A stretch of 64,000 nucleotides of DNA from Cryphonectria parasitica EP155 (lineage: Eukaryota; Ascomycota; Sordariomycetes; Diaporthales; Cryphonectriaceae): assembly GCF_011745365.1 (NCBI RefSeq), contig NW_024468914.1, forward strand, positions 2,068,001 through 2,132,000, written 5' to 3'. Both the position numbers and the translations under genes were made by a program. Each line of letters opens with the position of its first letter. Within the stretch, counting starts at the first letter, position 1. Of this stretch, positions 12,168 to 23,192 are shown one piece after another. The notes below the pieces were generated by a model that saw only the letters and a list, made by a program, of their open reading frames with translations, searched no databases and was not told where the DNA came from.

Positions 12168-13148
12168 TATGATAGCAACTTTCTGTCAGCATATATATCG
12201 GAAACTGAGAAGTAGTTTTCAATAATGCTGTAGGATTTCACTATTAATATGAACTTCTTCTTCTTCTTCTGATGCTGCTCCAGCGCTTGTGATGGAAAAA
12301 AACACTCCGGTCAAGTTCCCTTATGTAACTAGAAGAAAGACTGAAATTACCAAACATGAACTGTAGTAAACATATTGAGAAAGCCAAGTACAAGAGTTGC
12401 GCCTAAGACTGTGCGGGACTCGATGCTGATGCATGATTGATTGTATGCGGCTAGCCAGCTGCAAGTTCTGCACACCTTGTGTACAGCCAGTCCGCCTGAG
12501 CGGCCTGTTCACAACATCGGCTTCGACTTCGCTGCTGGTTTCATCAGGATGTGTCACCAGCTCGAGCCCAGGTGTCCGTTCATCTTGTATAATATTGGTC
12601 TCAGTCTGAATGCTGATAGCCTCTGCAGCAGATTGCAGATTATTTGATTAGTCGAACCAGCCTACTAAGTATTAATATAAACTCCCAATCCTTGCCCAAG
12701 GCAGGCTCGTGGCTTTGAGGATCGCTAAAGAGCCCAATATTGGCTGAAACATACAAAATCATTTATATTTATGCTCCTTACTTGACAGCCACTCCGTATA
12801 CGTGGCAGGGCCCTAGTAGTTTTGCTCTGTCCGAAAACCAATTGGCATTAGACCTTATGCCCGAGTCCTGTCGCATGTAGGAGAGAGACCGCTGAGTTAA
12901 CCCAGTTTTGCCCTTGAAATGAATCGAAGGAAGCCGGAATGACTTGTATTGCAGTAGCTCTGACATGAAAATTGGGCAGCGCCATCGCCCACCGTGGTTA
13001 GGAGGAGGGGGGGCAGAGCGGCTGCAGCCGAAACTCACGAATGCTAGTTTCTCTGCACTATACTGCATTGAGCTAGGGTACGGGTCGAGGACGATGTCAT
13101 TCTTTCTTGAAGTGAACAAGAAGAGTGAGACACGCCTAATCCGAGGTT
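12168..13148. other. no supported gene; two unassigned minus-strand open stretches
   Basis: The minus strand is open at about 12321-12650 (protein-like, including EAISIQTETNIIQDERTPG) and at 12778-13119. The second lies downstream of the SET remnant and could be its 3' exon in another frame. I recognise no domain in either. Confidence 0.3.
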
Positions 13149-13440
13149 TTAGCTCAAGAACTGTCCACCAAAATTGACAGTAATCTCCTCCCCTTGATCT
13201 ATATCCTTCCTAGCAACCAGCACCTTCTGATGCTTCCCAGAGATCGCTATACCGCGTATTACTATTGCATTTGGGTTCTTGCAACGATGGTTCACAAAAC
13301 GAAGGTCGTTGCTCTCTTTTCCGGTATGAAGCTAAGCCATGGTAGCCATTGACGCACATTAAACAGGGTTAGCCCACATTCGCCAGGAGCAACTCACAGC
13401 CTATTAAGCTAGTGACTCATTTCCTCTTCAACCTTTTATC
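13149..13440 (-). pseudogene. SET-domain protein fragment
   Basis: Minus-strand exon 13331-13149 reads ESNDLRFVNHRCKNPNA, then KVLVARKDIDQGEEITVNFG and a stop. These are the two C-terminal SET motifs: the RFINHxCxPN cofactor site, here FVNHRCKNPN, and GEELTxDYG, here GEEITVNFG with Asn for Asp. SET domains are S-adenosylmethionine-dependent lysine methyltransferases. A possible 66-nt intron (GTGAGT...CTTAG, 13397-13332) precedes it, and upstream sequence carries a stop in the matching frame. The N-terminal part of the domain was not found and there is no Cys-rich post-SET region, so this is probably a remnant. Confidence 0.5.
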
Positions 13441-13711
13441 AAGATCGCTACTATGAAGTACTTTTTAGAAACCCGGTGCTCTTAAGCTATGGCGCAAAAG
13501 TAAATACAACCAAGATGATCGCGGTCTAACGGGCAGTTCATCGCAATGACTTGGAGGTCGCTACTTTCCTGCTCTCTTGCGGAGCGCACGTTAATATACC
13601 CCGGGTCCTTGTTATTATAGCCCATCATGACTAGACTGCTATTTGCATATAGTCCTTCAACTTTTCTTTAGCTTATGAACAATCCTTGACTGAAAGATGT
13701 GATGCTTGCTA

Positions 13712-14028
13712 TTGAACCAGAACTAGGGCGCTGTCGCCCTCCGAGAAAAGAAACGAACAGCTACCGAAGCAATGAGCAAGAGCTCGTGCAACCCAAGCAT
13801 GCCTGTACAGATAAGGATAGCAAACTAAGGCCATACGAGCATAAGAACAGGGTGAAAAACCTGTCTTAGATCTGTCCAAGGGGCTCAAAATCGAAAAGAA
13901 GAGAAAAGCATGCTTGATTATTGCCTCTTGCTAAAGAATTTGAAAAGTAGGTAGTATTCTTTATATGTATGAGAACTCTTGATCTACTGCACTCCATGTT
14001 CTACAGACTACTACTCTAGCTATCATAA
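13712..14028 (+). repeat. left arm of 318-bp inverted repeat
   Basis: Runs from GAACCAGAACTAGGGCGC to CTATCATAA. Its reverse complement is found at 22873-23190 with scattered transitions. Confidence 0.8.
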
Positions 14029-14082
14029 CAATGGAAGATAAGGAGAGCTAAGGCAACGAAGAAAAGCTTTCAGAGGATCTAC

Positions 14083-14087
14083 TCCTT
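14083..14087 (+). repeat. 5-bp target-site duplication (left)
   Basis: TCCTT directly precedes the left LTR and recurs directly after the right LTR at 22062-22066. Confidence 0.9.
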
Positions 14088-14320
14088 TGTAGAAGGCACT
14101 CTAGGGGCTGTACAAATGGTAGAAGGGAAGATGATTCTTCAATTAATCTATCTCAAGGCACGCTTGCCAATTGCCTTCTATATAGAAGGCAATTAGCACT
14201 AGTCCCAACTGAGCTAGCGTACCTGGCGACTCACTGCCTTTCCATTGAATGGCCCAGGCCAGTGAGTCAGGGTGGCCACCCAGGCCTCATTCACCTAAGG
14301 CCCCTATGGCCACTGCCACA
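14088..14320 (-). repeat. 3' LTR
   Basis: A 233-bp LTR, without mismatch to the copy at 21829-22061. It contains an internal palindrome around TTGCCTTCTATATAGAAGGCAA (22 bp; the core is CTTCTATATAGAAG). I see no clear polypurine tract between it and the end of pol. Confidence 0.95.
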
Positions 14321-14360
14321 AGTGCCGGCCACGGAAAAACGTTCCTGCTGTCCTCAGCAG

Positions 14361-17300
14361 CTATCTAGGGGTCACGTGTCCACGTGTCAGTCTCGCGCTT
14401 CTTCGGAGGCCAGGAGAGGTCTCAGGGCCCTGTTTTCCATCCTTTTCAGGCTCAGGGAGGCCTCCAGACGCGTTGTCAGACGCGTCAATGTTGACAGCCG
14501 GGGAGGCTGTGCCCTTGGCAGGCCGACCTCGCTTCCTCCGTGCTGGCACGGCTTCTCCATCCTCATTGCCGTCAGGCAACAGTTTCTTGGAAGGCCGGCC
14601 GCGCTTTCTCTTCACGGGGTCAGCTGGGCTGTCTTTCACGAGGATTTCTGTAGCCTTGTCGGGGTGTGCGCGTTCGTATTCCTCGATGAGGCCAGGGCAC
14701 TTAAGGCTTCTCAAATCCTTCCAGCGATCGTGCCGCGAGGACCATCCCTTCCATCGCACCAGATATCGCACTGTATTCTTGCCACCTCGTCGCTCGATCT
14801 TCTTGTCTACGATGCAATCGACTTCGTAGTAGTCCTCATCAGGTCCAATTGAGTCATCGCTGTCTTCGTTGTGCTCGATCGGGCCAGGCTCAGGTAGCTG
14901 GCGGTTGAAGGGGTCGTCGGTAGGCTTGTACCGACTCAGGTACTGAATGCTGACCACTGGGTGTACTTGAACGTCAGCATCACGGTCACCAGTTTTGAAG
15001 TCAAGTTCATAAGCCAAAGGTGACACTTTTCTGATGATCGTAAAAGGGCCTTCGCGAAGAGCCTGTGTCTTGTTGGCCTGGCGCAGCAGTGGCTTGTATG
15101 CCTTGCCAAGTTTTAGCCAGACTTTGTCGCTCTTCTCGTATTCTTCGTGTCGGTGTTTGGCATCGTACGTGCGTTTGTTGTCTGCTGCGACGATATCCAT
15201 AGCCAGTTGCGCGTCTTTTCGCAGGTGTTCACGCATAAAGCGTATCTCGGACAGTTGTTTGGTGATGTTGACTAATCGGTCGGACGGTGACTGGATCTTG
15301 AATCCGAACAGAAACTCGTGAGGGCTCGCGTCAATGGAGCGTTGGTGTGAGTTGTTCAGATTCCACTGCAAAGAGGGAATTAGGTCTATCCAAACCTCGT
15401 CAGGGTGTTCAGCAGCGTGGTATCTGATAGCCAGCTCGACATCCTGATTCTTTCGTTCAGCTGCTCCATCAGCCTGAGGGTGGTGTGCTGTAGTCATCTG
15501 TAGACGCGTGCCAAAGGCCTTCCATAGGCCCGTCCAGTAGTCTGAGGTGAACTTGGCGTCGCGGTCAGAGATAATCGCTCGAGGGCATGCCCAGTCGCTC
15601 AACAGCAGCTGTCTGCCCAGGACAGCTCCCCATTGCTTGGCTGAGTAGGTTGAGTGGCCTGGAATCAGTAGAGTCCTCTTGGAGGTCTTGCAAGTGACGG
15701 GCATCAGCGAGTTGTAGGCTTTGGAGCCTTTTACCTGCCACGGGGTGCCTGTTGATTCGACTGAGGGCAATCCAAGGATGAAGTCGAGGGAGATCGTATG
15801 CATAGGTTCAGAGGGGGCCTGAATCGGTTGGAGTAAACCTGCTGGCTTCTGGTTTTGCTTCTTCTGAGCGCCACACTCGTGGCAGTGATCGACATACTGT
15901 GAGACAAGCAGTCGCTTCTTCCTGAAGTGAAGACCATCCAACTCAGCCATCATGCGGTCTCTGCCAAAGTAGTGCTTATCGTCGTGTGCGTCGCGTAGAA
16001 GTTCCTGCACCAGAGGTCGTGGAACGACAAGGCGTTCTTTTCCATCATTGTCGTAGTTGTACAACAGTTGGTCCTTCAGGCGGAATGGGTGGCCGGGCTT
16101 AGAAGCAGAGACAATGTTCTCATTGTTTACCAAGGTAGGAGGCTTCTTTCCGGCTGAACCGACCTTTGTCAGGTCTGTGATGATGTTCCTATAGACTGTA
16201 TCCTCCTTGTATCCTCGCCAGAAGCGCTGTCGCATATCCTCAGATATTTGTGCTTCCGACAAGACAAGGAAGACTGTGGGTAGATCATCAACTACTGTGT
16301 CGAGAGTGGCTGGTTCGTCGCTCCATCGCGCCTCCGCATCTCCTGTTGCAGACAGCCTTGACAAGGCATCAGGGACATAGTTGAGCTTCCCAGCCAGGTG
16401 GTGAATGTCGAACTGGTACTGGCTGAGGTAGATGGAGGCGTTGACAAGACGTCGGTTAGCACGGTCTGTAGACGAGGTGTCAAGGCGCGTTTGGGTAACG
16501 ATGCTACGCGTGGCGTCGTGATCTGTGAGGACAACTACAGGCTGCGCTTGGTTTGATTGAATCAGCTTGCGCAGGCGTTTCGTTGCTCAGATCAGACACG
16601 CAACCTCTTGCTCAGAGGGACCGTAGTTCATTTCAGCTTTCGTCAAGCAGCGGCTGAGGAACATTACTGGTTTGATAGCGTGCGAGGGGATCGGCTTGCC
16701 AGGTTGCCAGATATAGTCTTCCTTCAACTGAAAGATCATTACGCCAAATCCTCGTTGCAAGCATCCATCTACTTGGATAAACAGCTTCTGCAATGGTTCC
16801 ATATGGTACAAGCGCATCTTTCTGCAGATAGTGTTCTGTAGGTCCTCGAAAGCTATCTTTTCAGCGTCTGTTGGCTCGTAGTATGTGCGACGTGTATAAG
16901 CTTGACGCTGCGACTTCTTCCCAGGTGTGATTTTTCCAAGCTTACGGCCTTCAGCCAGCAGCGCTGTCTTTCGCAGTTGAAGCGGTTCCACGAGCTGCGC
17001 GTAGTACGGGATCATCGTTCGTAGGAAACCGGTTGCGCCAAGGTAGGTTTCGAGGTCCTTGAGGTTTCTAGGGAAGGTCATCTTCCGAAAGGCCTCAGTG
17101 CGTTCCTTCGTGGTAGACAGGCCAAGCGCGTCGACATAGAAGCCAAGAAGTTCGACTGAGGGGAAACCGATGTGACTCTTTGTGGGAGAAATAGAGATTC
17201 CCTTCCTGTCGAAGATGTTCAGGGCGACGTCGAGGTGCTTCAGGTGGTCCTCAAACGAATCTGAGAAGATCACGATGTCGTCGATAAATGCCTTGACGAA

Positions 17301-20300
17301 GTGCCTGTGGTCACGAAGTAGCCTGTCCATGTATCTTTGAGCGTGAGCGGGCGAGTTGCGGTAGCCCATCAGGGCTACTGTTGGTCGCTCAAGGCCACGG
17401 TGCATGACCATGGTCTGACGGTCTCGGTATTCTGGGTGGACAGGGAACTGGTAGAAGAAAGCTGTGGCGTCGATGACTGTGATGTATTGTTTACCGCGTA
17501 TAGCTTCAATTACGTCTGACTGAAGAGGAAGGGGGTAGTTGTCAGGTACTGCCCACTTGTTAAGGGCTCTGAGGTCCGCGACGATGCGGCCCTTTTCCTT
17601 CCCGTGTACCGTACGCCAGACCACGAAGATTGGCAATGCGAACGGGCAGACGTCGTCAGCGAATTCGAGGCGGCCAGCTTCGTGCATATCCTCGTGTACC
17701 TGGTCGATGAACTTCTCATCTTTGCGAGAAACAGGGTAACGGGGGCGATTCAGCTTCGCGTGCTGCCATCCCTCCATCAAGGGAATCTTCATCATCTGGT
17801 CCTCTGGCATGTCAAGAGGGCCTTTGTTTTCCCATACAGCCGGGTACTTCTCGACAATCTTCTTGAACTGTCGAGCTTTGACGGGATCCTGCGAACAGAC
17901 GCGAACGCCGTTGTCGAGGACCATAGCTGGAGCTTCGTCTGGGGCCTTGATCCCCAGAGATCCCTTGATGATGGTCGAAGGTTTCCGTGTATCGAGGTCG
18001 TGGTCGTCGGACGGTAGAGCCTCGGTATTCGCGGAAAGGTTGATACCATAGGCCATTCCCATATCGCCTAGGGACTGACAAACAGCGTCGCTGTAAGGCG
18101 TGGAGGATAGGCCTTTTTCGTACAGGAAGTCGCTAATCGGGCGTGTCTCCGTTTCTGCACCCTTGGCTGTCGCGATGATCTCTGGTGTGAGGTCGAACTC
18201 TCCGTTCACTGCCACCTGACCAACAGGAATCCTCAATGAAGACGCGAATTGCACGTCGTGTGCACCTATCGCGTGGGTGTCGGCTGGCTGGTAGGTCGAC
18301 GCCAGTCCTCCCAAGGCAGCTGCCACTGCCAGGGCCTTTACAGCGCCCTTAAAGGTAGCTTTGAACCATCCAGTGTCCTCACACTCGTGGATAGTGCCCA
18401 TCCGCGTGCCTTTGGGGATCTTGACAGCTCCCTCCGTAGCATTGTGCAGGGCTACTACAGGGGGTGAAGAAGCATCGACCTGCGCGTTCAGCGCGGTCCC
18501 GTGGGTTGATGTGAAAGAGAATGAGCGGCCTTTGGGCAGTTCAGCGTATTTCACAGCCACCTGAGCAGTCTCGCCAGGGCTGACAACATAGGCGTGGGCC
18601 ATCCTCACCTTTCGCACAGTAGGTGAGAGGGCCTGACGCTGGACCTCGAAAGGCACCTGGAAGTTGCCTTGCCCTGGGTATGTGATGGCCTGGTCCTCGT
18701 AGTTGATGATGGCCTTGCGGGCTTTGAGCCATCCGTTGCCGATAAGGGCTCCAGCGGGTAGGTCATCCACGATCCATGCCCCAGCACGCTGGCACAGCAG
18801 TCCAGGAGAGCCGTCGGCACGCCTGCCACAGGCGTAGAAGTCCCATTCAGCGTATTTGGACAGCGTGATCGTGCCCTTTCCCACACCCCCGATCTTTTGA
18901 GGCTTGTGGACCGAGACCTCAGCGGCAGGGAACTGACTGAGGAACTGTCGGTCCACCAAGTCGTGACCAGTGCCAGTGTCTTTGCAGAGGGTCATATCAG
19001 GTCCGGTGGGAGTAGCTCGTACGGTGATTTTCATGTGAGTGTAACCGCCGATAGGCTCGTTCGGCTGCTTTTCGGGCGTGGCTTCCGTGAGGATGTCTTC
19101 ATCACGGTATTGGACCGGTGGTATGCTTGTCTCAGGCGAAGTAGTTCCAAAAGACATAGCGTGCTTCAGACGTCTCTTGACCTCTTTGAAGACGTTCGTC
19201 TTCTGGTCTCGATCCTGGCAAGCGCCCACGTGCTGGAACATCTGGCTTCGAGAATCAAACTCTCTGTCACAGAAGATACACGTGCGGTTGACTGGGTGGT
19301 CGACTTCGCGTAGGTTGTAGACGCGGCCTACAGGGCTAGGCGATCGAGAGTAGTATGACGAGGTTGGCGAGGGCGATCGTCCAGGACTATCGATCCAGTG
19401 TACCTGCCTATCGCCAGGCGAAGGTAGGTCGTCACTGTCGTCCTCAGAGGGCGTGTCTTCACCCTTGTCCTCGGTAACGTTGTAGGCTTTCTTTTTGTCG
19501 GAGGTTGCTGGGCGACTCCAGTCGCGTTTCTTGCGATCCTCAGACTTGCCATCCTTCCTGAACCGATCGTAATCACGGTTGCGGTTGCGATCCCGAGGCT
19601 TGTCGCGGTTGGAGTCCCGGTTTTGGTATGAATCGCGATCTCGAGGCTCGTACCTTGAGGAACGAGTCACGCTCTTGTCACGATAGCTTGACCGATCTTT
19701 GTCGCGGCGGTCATGATCACGATCCCTTCCGCGATCACGATCGCGGTTATCTCGACGATCTCGGTCGTCGCGGCGGTTGCTGCTGGTGCGAGAGTCGTAC
19801 TTGCGGGCTGGGGAACGGTCTCGACGACTACCCTTTCCTCTGTAGTACTCAGGGTAGCGTCGATCAGCAATGTTGACCAAGATGCTCTTGGCCTGCTCAA
19901 CCTCCTCCATATACTCATCCAGGGTGTTGTAGCGACGAGGAGGGGCAAGGTGGTGCTGAATGCGTTCATCCATCTTGCTCCAGATGTCGTTCAAGGCGCC
20001 CTTCCAGTTGAGGTTTTCGCGGTCGAGAATGCCCATACCGCGCGCGTATCGGAGGTTCTTCTGGATGAACTTTCGCAGGGCAAACTCGTCCTCAGCAATG
20101 TTTCTCAAGGTCAGGTAGCTTTCGCGGAACTTTCGCGTGGCACGCGTGGGTTCCATGGCGAATCGCTGAGCCAGGAGATTGGTGACGACGCCATATCCTC
20201 CTCGACGAAGCTCGGCGCGCTTAGTGTTGGTCAACTCGTTGGTCCACCAGTAAATGGCAGCGCCTTGCAGTAAGGTGCTGAACATGCGCAATATCTCGTT

Positions 20301-21260
20301 CTCAATATCAGCATTATTCGTGCTATCTTTGAGGGACTCAAGACGGTCTAGAAAGGACCAGACATCAGTGAAGACGAGGTCCTTGCCGACTGTAACCATG
20401 CCAACATCTTCGGGGTCGTTGTATTCAGGGTCGAAGACTCCAAGTTCCTCTCTCTTCATTTTAGTAACGTGCTGGGTGCTTGATCGGTTAGAGAACGGAG
20501 TGTCGTCGCGCTGGTTACGGGGGTTGCCTGATCCAGGTCCTAGAGGCCTGTCAGGAGGACGACAGCCTCCGTCACCGCTTCCTTGGTCGTCGGAGTCGTC
20601 ACCCGAATCATCAGGGTCACCTCCTCCAGCGCCATAGTGGACAGCTCGTCGGGGGGCTGCTGGACCTTGTGAAGGGCCAGGTACAGCGGGGGGTAGATTA
20701 CCATTGCTAGCCTGAAAGCGAATATCTGAAGCGGTGGCTTCAGGGCCAAGCTTGAAGTGACGCATCAGCTGGGCTAGCATGTCGGTTTGTTTACCGACTT
20801 GAGTATCGAGGGCTCCTTGTTTGATAGCTATCGTGGCTTGCTGGGTCTCAAGACGCGCCACGACCTCCGAGGTCTTCCTGATTTCCAGGTTTGCGTGGAT
20901 CGCGGCTATCTTAGCGTCGTCAGCCTGCGTCTTGATGTAACGAATATACTCCTTGAAGGCAGGGTTGTTTGAGAAGTTGGCTGGTTCTTCAGGATCCTCG
21001 TGTTGGAGGGTGCCAGTCTCGCGTTGCGCAGCAGGGGACTCGAACAGTGCTGAGCTGTTGCCATGGTAGTCTCCCGCCTGGAACGGGTTGTCCTGACTGG
21101 CGGTCTCTTCTTCTCGAGAGGCCATCGCGTCTTCACTCGTCGAGCGTCCGTGAAGAAGTTTGGGGTCTTTGCCTAGCTGTGTCGCCAGACTGGCAGCCAG
21201 GTCGGCTGTGGTAGCACGGTGGATAGGTGGTCGAGTTGGGTTCTTTGAGAAACCGCTCAT
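14361..21260 (-). pseudogene. Gag-Pol polyprotein with a single in-frame TGA in RNase H
   Basis: One frame of 2300 codons runs from ATG 21260 to 14361, broken only by TGA at 16587-16589. Visible in order: a Gag capsid-like helical region (about residues 265-460), an Arg/Asp-rich stretch (about 470-600), a C-x2-C...H-x-C zinc knuckle-like motif (CIFCDREF...HVGAC, near 659), protease DTG (CKDTGTG, near 758), reverse transcriptase (YPLPLQSDVIE...FIDDIVIFS near 1323, with Phe for the usual Tyr), and RNase H, where the stop falls after EQEVACLI. Beyond it lie DALSRLS, the integrase HHCC (HYFGRDRM...CHEC) and D,D,E residues (LDFILG, ISDRDAKF, AAERKNQ), then a chromodomain (VRYLVRWKGWSS) and two AT-hook-like KRGRPxK motifs. 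A Trp TGG is usual near the stop, so TGG to TGA is likely. The TGA-G context does not resemble known leaky stops. Confidence 0.92.
16587..16589 (-). other. in-frame TGA interrupting pol
   Basis: Frames on both sides are contiguous and the residues around it belong to the same RNase H domain. The third-base G-to-A change is not in the CpA context typical of RIP. Confidence 0.9.
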
Positions 21261-21808
21261 AGTTAGCTCAGCTTGTCTGATTGTCTTGCCAGGGTTAAAA
21301 TCAACAGTGAATCGCTGTTAATCAAGCCAATTGGCGACAAGCAACAGATGGATATGAAGGCTAGGGGATGGTTTAGGCTTCTCAGGCGAGCGTGCCGTAA
21401 CCAGGGTAACTCGTGGCGTCTGCGCGAGGATGTCTATGGTGCTCGCGAGGATCAGAGTGTGCTTGCTGATTTCAACTGCCAGGGCTTCCACCAGCGACGG
21501 GGTAAAAGGAAAAAACAGCTTAGCTGTGAATGCTTGTGAATGCCCGTGGGCGTGTTTTTGATGGTTTTTTGTGGTGTTTTTGATGAAAACGCCTGTTTGC
21601 GAGGTCTCAGGTGAGCGTAACGCGTCAGGGAAGTCCGTGGCACAGTCTCAGGTGAGCGTGGTGCCAAGGGCTTGTTGTTTTGGTGCCACGATCTTCACGA
21701 TAGTGGGCTTTTGGTGTTTTTGGGTTGCCAAGGCCGCTGATTTCCCAGGTGGGCGTGTCAGCGCAGTGGCTTCGTGGGGTGAATCCTCAAGGAATTCCTC
21801 AATGCAGT
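21261..21808 (-). other. retrotransposon 5' leader
   Basis: About 570 bp separate the 5' LTR from the Gag ATG. The plus-strand ORF across it (21571-22083) is a by-product. GGTGTTTTT/GGTTTTTT words and AGGTGAGCGT words recur at 21360-21760, suggesting short duplicated leader motifs. Confidence 0.6.
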
Positions 21809-21826
21809 GTATGATCGTAGCTACCA
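21809..21826 (-). promoter_or_regulatory. putative primer-binding site
   Basis: Two bases after the 5' LTR the minus strand reads TGGTAGCTACGATCAT. Primer-binding sites begin TGG, and TGGTAGC is the start seen in elements primed by initiator tRNA-Met such as Ty1. The match beyond seven bases is unverified. Confidence 0.5.
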
Positions 21827-21828
21827 CT

Positions 21829-22061
21829 TGTAGAAGGCACTCTAGGGGCTGTACAAATGGTAGAAGGGAAGATGATTCTTCAATTAATCTATCTCAAGGC
21901 ACGCTTGCCAATTGCCTTCTATATAGAAGGCAATTAGCACTAGTCCCAACTGAGCTAGCGTACCTGGCGACTCACTGCCTTTCCATTGAATGGCCCAGGC
22001 CAGTGAGTCAGGGTGGCCACCCAGGCCTCATTCACCTAAGGCCCCTATGGCCACTGCCACA
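21829..22061 (-). repeat. 5' LTR
   Basis: A 233-bp LTR identical to the copy at 14088-14320. It should hold the promoter and the start of the retrotransposon transcript. Confidence 0.95.
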
Positions 22062-22066
22062 TCCTT
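22062..22066 (+). repeat. 5-bp target-site duplication (right)
   Basis: TCCTT, identical to 14083-14087. Confidence 0.9.
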
Positions 22067-22611
22067 GCTGTTTGTACATCTAAACTGCTTGTTTGTAAAG
22101 AGGAAGTACATCTTGATAATGCTTCTGTAAGGAACTCAGCAGATGTTGAGCTTGAAATAGCTTCTCTTCAGCTAGCTTTTCTTAGAAAGATTATCTTTCA
22201 GTTCAGTAATAATAATAGCTAATTATGCAATTGAGATAATAAATTTGAAGGATTATTCATCTTTGCATTAAGCTTAGCTCTGATTATCATATACAGCTCT
22301 TGCTATCTTTCTCCTGTTGAGATTAGTACAATGCAATCTCAAAGGAAGCTAGGCTAGCTATTGCTTGTAAGCTAGATGTGCAAGGAATGATGCTGATAAT
22401 AAGAGCTTATATATTATCAGTCTGTATATAGTTGCTTTTCTATTATCTGCTTTTCTCCTTTCCTTATCTATTCCATATATTTCACTATTATCTACCCTTT
22501 GAAGTACTAAGTAGAAAGCTGAATGAAACTGCTAAGTGATAATTATTGCGCTATCTTCTTTAAAGAAGTATGTAAAAACTGTCAATTGATGAAATAATGT
22601 TAGCTTTATAA

Positions 22612-22715
22612 TTAACTATATGAATATAGTTAGCTATATGAATATAATAAGCTGTATAAATGTAGTTAGCTATATGAGTATAGTTAGCTATATAGTAATT
22701 AGCTAGCTATTATAA
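22612..22715. repeat. AT-rich tandem repeat
   Basis: About six diverged copies of TAGTTAGCTATATGAATA lie within the interior of the older inverted-repeat element. Nothing else is recognisable from 22270 to 22870, which is AT-rich and probably RIP-mutated. Confidence 0.75.
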
Positions 22716-22872
22716 GAGTAGATTTTAATTGCTAGAAAGCAGGAAAAAAAAAAGTTAAATTGAAACTGAAATATCAAATCTAGAATAAGTTTGTAAAATA
22801 CACTTATTGCTCAAGCATATCAAGAATGCATTATAATAAAGTGCACTTATTACTTGCACTGATTAAGAGTGT

Positions 22873-23190
22873 TATTATGATAGCCAGAATAATAATCTGT
22901 AGAACATAAAGTGCAGTAAATCAAGAGTTCTCATACATATAAAGAATACCACCCACTTTTCAAATTCTTTAGCTATAAGCAACAATCAAGCATCCTTTTC
23001 TCTTCTTTTCGAGTTTGAACCCCTTGGACAGATCTAAGACAGGTTTTTCACCCTGTTCTTGTGCCCGTATGGCCTTAGTTTGCTGTTCTTATCTGTACAG
23101 GCACGGTTGGGTTGCACGAGCCCTTGCCCATTGCTTCAGCAGCTGTTCGTTCCTTTTCTCGAGGGCAACCGCGCCCTAGTTCTGATTCAG
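22873..23190 (-). repeat. right arm of 318-bp inverted repeat
   Basis: Reverse complement of 13712-14028, differing mainly by transitions. Confidence 0.8.
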
Positions 23191-23192
23191 TA

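Larger units (their letters stand above)
14088..22061 (-). mobile_element. Ty3/gypsy chromovirus LTR retrotransposon, 7974 bp
   Basis: Two 233-bp LTRs, which I read as identical, begin TGT and end ACA and are flanked by the target duplication TCCTT. The coding strand is minus, so the 5' LTR is at 21829-22061. The order Gag, zinc finger, protease, reverse transcriptase, RNase H, integrase, chromodomain defines a chromovirus. Identical LTRs mean a recent insertion by the usual argument, since LTRs are copied from one template. It lies inside the older inverted-repeat element. The coding frame has one in-frame TGA. Confidence 0.95.
13710..23192. mobile_element. older inverted-repeat element, host of the nested LTR retrotransposon
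   Basis: Arms 13712-14028 and 22873-23190 are about 318-bp inverted repeats. Mismatches are almost all C/T or G/A. Without the LTR insertion the element is about 1.5 kb. Both ends begin TA(T/C)TGAA(C/T)CAGAACTAGGG when read inward, so TA could be a target duplication of a Tc1/mariner/pogo-type element; this is inference. Across the insertion point a short frame runs ...LSEDLLLAVCTSKLLVCK..., which has no domain I know. I found no transposase, so the element is probably non-autonomous or decayed. Confidence 0.65.

Noticed and set aside
14262..14852. 196-codon plus-strand ORF
   Set aside because: It overlaps the LTR and the chromodomain part of pol on the opposite strand and has no motif.
19713..20273. 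186-codon plus-strand ORF
   Set aside because: Antisense to the Gag region; no independent support.
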